From Psychrobacter sp. 1044 (lineage in GTDB: Bacteria > Pseudomonadota > Gammaproteobacteria > Pseudomonadales > Moraxellaceae), in contig NZ_CAJHAZ010000003.1 of NCBI RefSeq assembly GCF_904846525.1, positions 162,031 to 226,030 on the forward strand: a stretch of 64,000 bases of DNA. Reading direction: 5' to 3'. Position 1 is the first letter of the stretch. Each line of letters begins with the position of its first letter. The position numbers were made by a program, and so were the translations under genes. This document shows, in pieces, positions 58,929-64,000 of this stretch. The notes beneath the pieces were generated by a model. That model had not been told where the DNA came from, did no database searches, and saw only the letters and a list, made by a program, of their open reading frames with translations.

Positions 58929-60131
58929 ATGGTAGTGTTAAAAACCCTGTTTAAATGGATATTTTTACCTATTTTAGCGTTATCAATTCTTATTAGTTTA
59001 GGTTTAGTGGTGACGGGCAATGCTTATATCTTTCGCGGTCTGCAACTCACTTATCTTAAAGGTGAAAATACCGCTAATATCGATGATTATATCGATTTTG
59101 ATAATCGGACTATTGCTGCCAAAGACCCTATCGCTTGGGAAGAAGATGCCAACTTTGAGCACGTTAGTCTGACGCCTACCTTACAAAATGCCTTAGATAC
59201 CGATGAGACTGTCGCCTTTGCTATTATCAAGGACGGCAAGCTGGTGTACGAAAACTACTGGCAAGGCTATGGTAGCGACTCGCACACCAATAGCTTTTCG
59301 ATGGCAAAAACCATCACAACTATGTTATATCTAAAAGCGGTAGAAGACGGTTATATCGGTAGTATCGATGAGCCGATTAGCAACTGGCTACCAGAATACG
59401 CTGAAAACAAGTATGCGCAAAACTGCACTCTCGCAGATTTATCAGCGATGACCTCGGGTTATGATTGGACCGAGGACTATTATTTTCCGATCAATCCGAC
59501 TGCTGAATCCTATTATGGTCATGACTTGGTCAAGCAAATGGTCAATCGAGATTTTGTACAAGAATGCGGCGGTCGGTTTGAATACTCCTCAGGCGATACG
59601 CAAATGCTTGGCATTGCATTATCACGGGCGCTCGCAGAGCATGGCTATACTATCTCTAGCTATTTAGAAGAGAAGTTTTGGCAACCACTTGGAATGCAAG
59701 GTGACGGCTATTGGTCACTTGATGGTTCAAAAAATATTGAGAAGGTTTATTGCTGTTTAAATGCCAGTGCATTGGACTTTGCAAAATTTGGGCAATTGCT
59801 ATTGAATGGTGGCGAATGGCAAGGTGAGCAACTGCTTAGCAAAGCGCACGTTGATTTTATGATTACGCCCAATGCCGCAGCATTTGCAGAAGCGCAAGCG
59901 CAAGTTTACGGACATTCGGTGTGGACGGATATGGACAGTCCGATTCCATTTTACGCCATGCTTGGTCACTTAGGTCAGCGGGTATTGGTGCTGCCAGAAG
60001 AGAACGCGATTATCGTTAGGCTAGGTAAACAAAAAGGCTTACCCACTCCAGTAGAAGGTTTTCATTTAGAGCCAGATTTGGGTCAGTATGTGACTGAAGT
60101 GAAGACGATGTTGGATAGTTTGGCGGAGTGA
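58929..60131 (+). CDS. Serine hydrolase of the beta-lactamase/esterase (class C) fold
   Basis: A 400-residue protein. One N-terminal hydrophobic helix (about 8-30) anchors or exports it. The SxxK motif is SMAK (Ser124, Lys127), the Tyr motif is EYSSGD (Tyr219), and the third motif region reads GHLGQRV instead of KTG. The stretch LADLSAMTSGYDWTEDYY is common in EstB-like hydrolases. Substrate is unknown: an esterase or peptidase is as likely as a lactamase. AAGGA lies 7 nt before the ATG. Confidence 0.88.
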   Translation: MVVLKTLFKWIFLPILALSILISLGLVVTGNAYIFRGLQLTYLKGENTANIDDYIDFDNRTIAAKDPIAWEEDANFEHVSLTPTLQNALDTDETVAFAIIKDGKLVYENYWQGYGSDSHTNSFSMAKTITTMLYLKAVEDGYIGSIDEPISNWLPEYAENKYAQNCTLADLSAMTSGYDWTEDYYFPINPTAESYYGHDLVKQMVNRDFVQECGGRFEYSSGDTQMLGIALSRALAEHGYTISSYLEEKFWQPLGMQGDGYWSLDGSKNIEKVYCCLNASALDFAKFGQLLLNGGEWQGEQLLSKAHVDFMITPNAAAFAEAQAQVYGHSVWTDMDSPIPFYAMLGHLGQRVLVLPEENAIIVRLGKQKGLPTPVEGFHLEPDLGQYVTEVKTMLDSLAE

Positions 60132-60160
60132 TGGAATTGTTAAACATTTCACACATTAGT

Positions 60161-60196
60161 GGCTGTATGAGCCAAAAATTACTGGCTCATACAGCC
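60161..60196. repeat. Perfect 14-bp hairpin between convergent genes
   Basis: GGCTGTATGAGCCA and its exact complement flank an 8-nt loop. There is no T-run, but the position between the hydrolase and Sel1 genes suggests a bidirectional transcript-end element. Confidence 0.7.
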
Positions 60197-60203
60197 GTCA
60201 TTA

Positions 60204-61106
60204 TCATTGGCTCATGTTTTCAATATCACCCAATGTGAGACCAGTTTCTTGGATGCTATAAATAACGATACCTTCATCGTCGATTTTACCATTCATGACC
60301 AATCTACCAATGCGATTGCTGGCTTCTTGATTGCCTTGATCAGCTGCTTTTTTGTACCATTCAAAAGCTATGTCATAGTCTTGCGACACGCCATAGCCGT
60401 TTTCGTAGAGACCACCAATATTAAGTTGTGCCACATCTAACCCTTGGTCAGCCGCTTTGGTATACCACTCAAAAGCTTTGTCATAGTCTTGTGTCACACC
60501 ATAACCGTATTCGTAAAAATTACCAATATTGTTTTGAGCATCAAAAGATCCATTATCAGCAGCTAATACATACCACTCCATTGCTTTTTGGTAATCTTGC
60601 TCAACACCACTACCTTCATAATACATAATGCCTATACGATATTGAGCATCAGAATCTCCTTGATTAGCAGATTTTTGAAACCATTCAAATTTTTTGAAAT
60701 CATCTTGCTTAACAGCAATACCTTCGTGGTACATAACACCTAAATCAAATTGAGCATCAGAATCTCCTTGGTTAGCAGCTTGCTTAACCCATTCAAATGC
60801 TTTTTGATAATTTTGATCTACGCCTAAACCTTCATAATACATAATACCTAGATAATGTTTAGCAGGGGCATAGCCTTGATTGGCAGCTTTTTCAAATAGT
60901 TCAAAAGCTTTGTTATCATCTTCAGGAACTGAGTTGCCTTCATAGTAGGCAAGGCCAAGATCATAGGTCTCAGCAGGAGTGCTTTGATTTGATAGTACTG
61001 GTGCGTTTGATGATTCAGCTGAACAAGCGGAAACGATTAATATATTTGATAATAAAGTAGCTAATAGTAAAGACTGAATGAGAGTAGTATTTTTTCTTTG
61101 ATGCAT
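60204..61106 (-). CDS. Sel1-repeat lipoprotein
   Basis: A 300-residue lipoprotein with lipobox VSAC at about 25-28 and six or so Sel1-like repeats of 36 residues. The repeats have the form AxxxLGxMYYEGxGVxQDYxKAFEWYxKAADQG, seen for example in AQFDLGVMYHEGIAVKQDD and AQYRIGIMYYEGSGVEQDY. They form a helical scaffold for protein contacts. A short C-terminal tail (GLTLGDIENMSQ) follows. AAGGA lies 6 nt before the ATG. It stands next to genes of a toxin-immunity locus; Sel1 proteins are often T6SS-associated, but no link is shown here. Confidence 0.88.
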   Translation of the reverse strand: MHQRKNTTLIQSLLLATLLSNILIVSACSAESSNAPVLSNQSTPAETYDLGLAYYEGNSVPEDDNKAFELFEKAANQGYAPAKHYLGIMYYEGLGVDQNYQKAFEWVKQAANQGDSDAQFDLGVMYHEGIAVKQDDFKKFEWFQKSANQGDSDAQYRIGIMYYEGSGVEQDYQKAMEWYVLAADNGSFDAQNNIGNFYEYGYGVTQDYDKAFEWYTKAADQGLDVAQLNIGGLYENGYGVSQDYDIAFEWYKKAADQGNQEASNRIGRLVMNGKIDDEGIVIYSIQETGLTLGDIENMSQ

Positions 61107-61136
61107 TGAATATCCTTTTTTTAATTGTTATAACTA

Positions 61137-61706
61137 TTAATTATCCAATTCTATAGCACTAGGATTGTCATATTTTTTTTCATTTAAGTCATAGCAAGGT
61201 AAACTATAGTCATATAGTAAGTCTACTAAAGTACGTGCTTCAAAAGATTCATATTCATAATCATTTTGCATGTCGGTCATATACATGAAAATGGTAGCTT
61301 TATCTTTGCATAGAATGCGAACACGTTTATCTGTTTTATCAGATCTACTTGAGGTCTTAGCTATATAATCGTTTTTGTCAATTTTATCAGTCATATCTAT
61401 CCAGCCTTCCTTGAGAAGAAAGCTATGTAAATGTAACAGTTTATTCTTATCAAACTCGGGACTGACATACCAAGCAGTGAACCAAACTTCTCGATTAATG
61501 TAATCATATTCACTGTTGTTGAAGTTAATAAAATTGGCGATATCATTTAATTGAGATATTAACCAACTTTCCTTCGCAACTAATTCTTGTTGATATATTT
61601 CTAGCTCTTTATCTGGTTCTAAGTCTACAGTCCATATAAATAAAATAATAACGAAAGCAATAAGTGAAATATCAGATAACTTATATTTTTTACCTCTTAT
61701 TTTCAC
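61137..61706 (-). CDS. Hypothetical membrane-anchored protein
   Basis: A 189-residue protein with a basic start (MKIRGKKYKLSD), one membrane helix at about 12-28 (ISLIAFVIILFIWTV), and a hydrophilic domain rich in Asp, Lys, Tyr and Trp. I do not recognise the domain. Low G+C and its place between the Sel1 gene and the immunity-like gene suggest part of an accessory toxin-immunity region; it may be a second immunity protein. Confidence 0.65.
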   Translation of the reverse strand: MKIRGKKYKLSDISLIAFVIILFIWTVDLEPDKELEIYQQELVAKESWLISQLNDIANFINFNNSEYDYINREVWFTAWYVSPEFDKNKLLHLHSFLLKEGWIDMTDKIDKNDYIAKTSSRSDKTDKRVRILCKDKATIFMYMTDMQNDYEYESFEARTLVDLLYDYSLPCYDLNEKKYDNPSAIELDN

Positions 61707-61749
61707 TGATTATTTTCCTACATACTCAATAATATTTTTCAAAACTAGG

Positions 61750-62007
61750 TTATTTAATGCGCTTTAAATATTCTAAGTAGTTAACTAATTGTTCTCTATA
61801 TTTCTCATCCGATTTAAATTTTGGAGATTCAATCCACTTATTACGATTATGAATAATTGATTCTAAGGTAAAGTCCTCATAACCAGACTCCGCTTCACAA
61901 CAAGGACATATTTCATATAATGGGAATTCACCGTCAAGACCCCATGGCAAGAAATCCTCATCACAGTAACCGCATATTTTACAACTGTGTAACTCTCTAT
62001 TGAGCAT
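61750..62007 (-). CDS. Probable immunity protein with paired CxxC motifs
   Basis: An 85-residue acidic protein. It reads HSCKICGYCDEDFLPWG, then YEICPCCEAESGYEDFT, then RNKWIESPKF and a C-terminal helix. Two CxxC-type motifs suggest a zinc knuckle. Small proteins with a YEICPCC(G/E)xExGYED motif commonly follow polymorphic toxin genes, as I recall. The start at 62007 overlaps the 3' end of the toxin frame by 11 bp and has GGA nearby. The longer open frame upstream runs antiparallel in reading to the toxin code and is rejected. Role as immunity is inferred from position. Confidence 0.68.
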   Translation of the reverse strand: MLNRELHSCKICGYCDEDFLPWGLDGEFPLYEICPCCEAESGYEDFTLESIIHNRNKWIESPKFKSDEKYREQLVNYLEYLKRIK

Positions 62008-62467
62008 GAAAATATTCCAAATTAGTTGAGTAGGGATGTGTGGAAGCATCAGGCTTAAAAATTGTTCGAGGTGCACCATCTTTCGTTTTGACGGCAAATG
62101 TGTTTGTTTTCGGATTATATAAAACCGTATCACCATTCTTTCTTGTTTTATTTAAAGTTCCACGCGGAGGGTCACTGACAAACTCTTGAGCATGACGATA
62201 GTAGTCATTTTGAGATTTTAGCTCAGGAAATTCTTTGCTATGTTTACTCCAATGCTCTGCTAGGTTTGTATTAGGAGATCTTTTCTTAGTAGAAGTCCAG
62301 TCGAAACCTTTTTCAGAGTCTCTGTAGATATTGTTATTACTTACCGCTCGTTTTCGAATCACGTACTGCCCAGCTTTGACTCCAGTCTTAACAGATACCG
62401 CACCTAAACCCATTGGAAATGTCATAATGTCAAAAACTAATCCCGCCTCATCTCTAATTTTTTGCAT
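61997..62467 (-). CDS. Residual toxin C-terminal domain (BECR-like nuclease, inferred)
   Basis: This is the part of the broken PAAR-toxin frame that still has an ATG, giving 156 residues. After a hydrophobic segment (EAGLVFDIMTFPMGLGAVSV) comes the toxin domain: LAEHWSKHSKEFPELKSQND, HAQEFVSDPPRG, RKNGDTVLYNPKTNTFAVKT, APRTIFKPD and NLEYFHAQ. The His..Lys-His, RxNGDxxxYNPxTNxFAV and T.FKP pattern resembles RNase toxins of the Barnase-EndoU-ColicinE5/D-RelE group. Whether this short form is translated is unclear: its ATG has no proper ribosome-binding site. The immunity-like gene overlaps its stop. Confidence 0.6.
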   Translation of the reverse strand: MQKIRDEAGLVFDIMTFPMGLGAVSVKTGVKAGQYVIRKRAVSNNNIYRDSEKGFDWTSTKKRSPNTNLAEHWSKHSKEFPELKSQNDYYRHAQEFVSDPPRGTLNKTRKNGDTVLYNPKTNTFAVKTKDGAPRTIFKPDASTHPYSTNLEYFHAQ

Positions 62468-62971
62468 ACCTTCATAAAACTTCTTGGGATCACCATTAAC
62501 ATCGATCCATAGTGAATTAGCACGTTCCTGATAAATCAGCTCTTCACGTGTACCTGCTCCTGCCCAAAGCCCACCATCTTGTAATGCCTTTTTAGTGGAT
62601 ACATCAACCCAGATTCCCAGTTCTTAATCAGACATTTCAGTTTCAGAATTTTTGTCATCGGAAGCTGCAAAGTTAGAAAATAAGCTCTCTGAATCCGACT
62701 TTGCAGACTGCAATGGTTCAATATTGCCCACATCAAAACCCGACTCTGAAAACGCTTGTTGACTAGCAATTAGTTTTGAGCCGCAGCTGGTTATATCACC
62801 TACACGAGCAACAGGCGCACCATCTACTATATAGGATGGGTCACCAGTGATAATAGTGACAACCTTTTTGCATTTCTTGCAGACGACTTTGTCTCCCTGA
62901 CGAGCGATAGGAATACCATAATGAGTGGTTTGCGGAGAGCCAGTGATGACCGTACCGCCATCGGTAAAGCC
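61997..62971 (-). pseudogene. Broken PAAR-domain toxin gene
   Basis: On the minus strand the frame from 62971 encodes a PAAR domain: GFTDGGTVITGSPQTTHYGI, then PIARQGDKVVCKKCKKVV, then VDGAPVARVGDITSCGSKLI. A Ser/Asp-rich linker ends in TAA (62624-62626). The same frame continues past the stop: ELGIWVDVSTKKALQDGG, LWAGAGTREELIYQERANS, then the hydrophobic and toxin domains to 61997. Directly upstream of the PAAR start another in-frame TAA (62972-62974) replaces the usual M..(I/V)RLGD N-terminus, and no start codon is available. So both the beginning and an internal codon are damaged. PAAR proteins tip the T6SS spike and deliver fused toxins; no other T6SS genes lie in the window. Confidence 0.78.
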
Positions 62972-63071
62972 TTATATTCAAAGCCAGATTTGGGGTAGAT
63001 GTATCCCTGATATTTAAGCTATTCTGGGCGCTATGTATCATTGAGTATAAAACCACAGAACCATCTATCGT

Positions 63072-63767
63072 TTATTTTCTAATGTAGCGACCATAACGTT
63101 TTGGTTTTATCGAATCAAATGTATTAAATGTTAAGTTAGTAATACATCGACTATTATTTTCTTTCTCTAAATCACTGATTATTTTTAAAGGTTTTGAGTT
63201 GTTGCTTTGATTTGAGGAGGAGCTGTAGCCTCTTATGTGATCTTTTATGCCAACAATCACTAACCTATTGGTAAGAAAAACTTTTCCTATATCGTTCTTT
63301 TTATCTAAAACCCGGTAGTATGATTGAAAGTGACTGTTATAAGATATTTTATAATCAGACATTAATTCATTATAGTCAGAACTATTAAAGCAGATAGGCT
63401 CTTTAAGATATATGATTAGTAAATTACTATTTTGAGGGTCCCCTTTTACTTTAATATTCCTTATATAAGGATGTTTATTTTTAACGCTTTCAATTTCATA
63501 AAACCTATTATTAGTATACTTGATAAATTTGAAGTTATTACCGTAGAAGTTCTCAACTTGATGAGTTGAATAGGGATGGTTATTTGAAAAATAGTCAATT
63601 GTGCTAAAAAACATTCGTTTTTCTTTATTTAAGCTATCAGTATTTATATGGGCTTCATTGTTTATAGTAATAGATGAGTGGGCAGTTGTGCAATAAAAGG
63701 TTATTGTACTTAATAGTAAAATATTTCTAATGATTTTTTTTGTTTTTTTGTTAGTCACAAGTGTCAA
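63072..63767 (-). CDS. Hypothetical secreted protein beside the PAAR-toxin locus
   Basis: A 231-residue protein with a signal peptide (basic NKKTKKIIRN, hydrophobic ILLLSTITFYCTTAHS, probable cleavage near residue 31). A hydrophilic, Asn/Ser/Tyr/Lys-rich domain follows that I do not recognise. The start must be TTG (63767) or GTG (63758); no ATG is available. Strong AT bias suggests recent transfer. It is upstream of the PAAR remnant on the same strand and may have belonged to that effector locus, for example as a periplasmic immunity or accessory protein. This is inference only. Confidence 0.6.
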   Translation of the reverse strand: MTLVTNKKTKKIIRNILLLSTITFYCTTAHSSITINNEAHINTDSLNKEKRMFFSTIDYFSNNHPYSTHQVENFYGNNFKFIKYTNNRFYEIESVKNKHPYIRNIKVKGDPQNSNLLIIYLKEPICFNSSDYNELMSDYKISYNSHFQSYYRVLDKKNDIGKVFLTNRLVIVGIKDHIRGYSSSSNQSNNSKPLKIISDLEKENNSRCITNLTFNTFDSIKPKRYGRYIRK

Positions 63768-63923
63768 CCTATATTTTTTAATAAACCACTACTATTTTTA
63801 AAAATGTTTTTTACTGTAGTAAATAATATTTTTAAAAATTCAATAGCAGCTCATTTAAATTGCCTTCGTTCTCATATTCATCATAACGGTTACCATAAAA
63901 GTCGTTATATTTTTCACCTGTAG

Positions 63924-64000
63924 TATAGTCAGTTCAAAACAAAAGTGTTATGTCTAGGACAAACATCATAAAATAATTTGGATAAGTCATTTTCCATCCA
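63924..64000. repeat. Possible end of a third MITE-like copy (runs off the window)
   Basis: TATAGTCAGTTCAAAACAAA followed by AGTG resembles the left terminal repeats at 17772 and 20840. The matching right end would fall beyond 64000, so it cannot be confirmed. Confidence 0.35.

Noticed and set aside
62008..62136. Longer start for the immunity-like protein
   Set aside because: The extra 43 residues overlap the toxin code and are unlike an immunity protein; the ATG at 62007 gives a compact domain.
62841..63056. A 71-codon minus-strand frame overlapping the PAAR remnant
   Set aside because: It reads the PAAR region in another frame, whereas the true frame gives recognisable PAAR sequence.

Overview
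The window looks like a chromosomal segment of a Psychrobacter-like bacterium (Moraxellaceae, Gammaproteobacteria). This rests on gene content and order: hemA divergent from TPR-lolB-ispE-tRNA-Gln-prs-rplY-pth, dapA/bamC-like/purC, accA-tilS and pabC/mltG/tmk. Moderate-to-low G+C by eye and many short lipoproteins agree. No genus-level search could be run. Most of the window is core metabolism: shikimate, folate, lysine, purine, haem, thiamine, pantothenate, isoprenoid and fatty-acid genes, plus tRNA and ribosome maintenance.

Layout. 1-7.2 kb: the end of a FUSC-type membrane protein, aroE, a lipoprotein, then the pabC-mltG-tmk cell-wall/folate/dTMP group. That group is split at 3.2-4.9 kb by a methyl-directed restriction island: a DpnI homologue with all expected catalytic and zinc residues, a DpnD-like small protein, and an unrecognised 188-residue protein. 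7.3-13.5 kb: a CPA1-type antiporter with a cytosolic NAD-binding domain, a periplasmic Do protease, and a calcineurin-like phosphoesterase that has lost its metal ligands. 13.9-17.2 kb: dapA, a shortened BamC-like lipoprotein, purC, a 3-methyladenine glycosylase and a YqfO-like protein. 17.2-20.7 kb: two related lipoproteins, a CsbD stress protein, a TetR regulator and long gene-poor spacers; a MITE-like repeat occurs here. 21-29.6 kb: a molybdopterin oxidoreductase, dadA, ygfZ, phnA, hemL and fadD.

29.6-43 kb: a DUF962/Mpo1-like gene cut by an in-frame amber codon, ppx, accA, tilS, a GNAT acetyltransferase, proC, yggT, thiD, tRNA-Ser(GCT), tRNA-Arg(ACG), an RDD protein, a Ca2+/Na+ exchanger, panD, pth and rplY. 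43-50.6 kb: prs, two identical tRNA-Gln(TTG) genes, ispE, lolB, a TPR protein and hemA. 51-58 kb: a class V aminotransferase, two half-size YeeE/YedE transporters, an acyl-CoA synthetase and fadH. 58-64 kb: an accessory tail with an LprI-like protein, a beta-lactamase-fold hydrolase, a Sel1-repeat lipoprotein and the remains of a PAAR-toxin gene with its probable immunity gene. The PAAR reading frame has no start codon and carries an internal ochre codon.

The most interesting items are the DpnI/DpnD island with its extra unknown gene, the broken PAAR-toxin locus, the amber-interrupted DUF962 gene, the metal-ligand-free phosphoesterase, the mini-BamC and the roughly 108-bp inverted-repeat element. 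All functional calls come from reading motifs and remembered family features; no database search was run.
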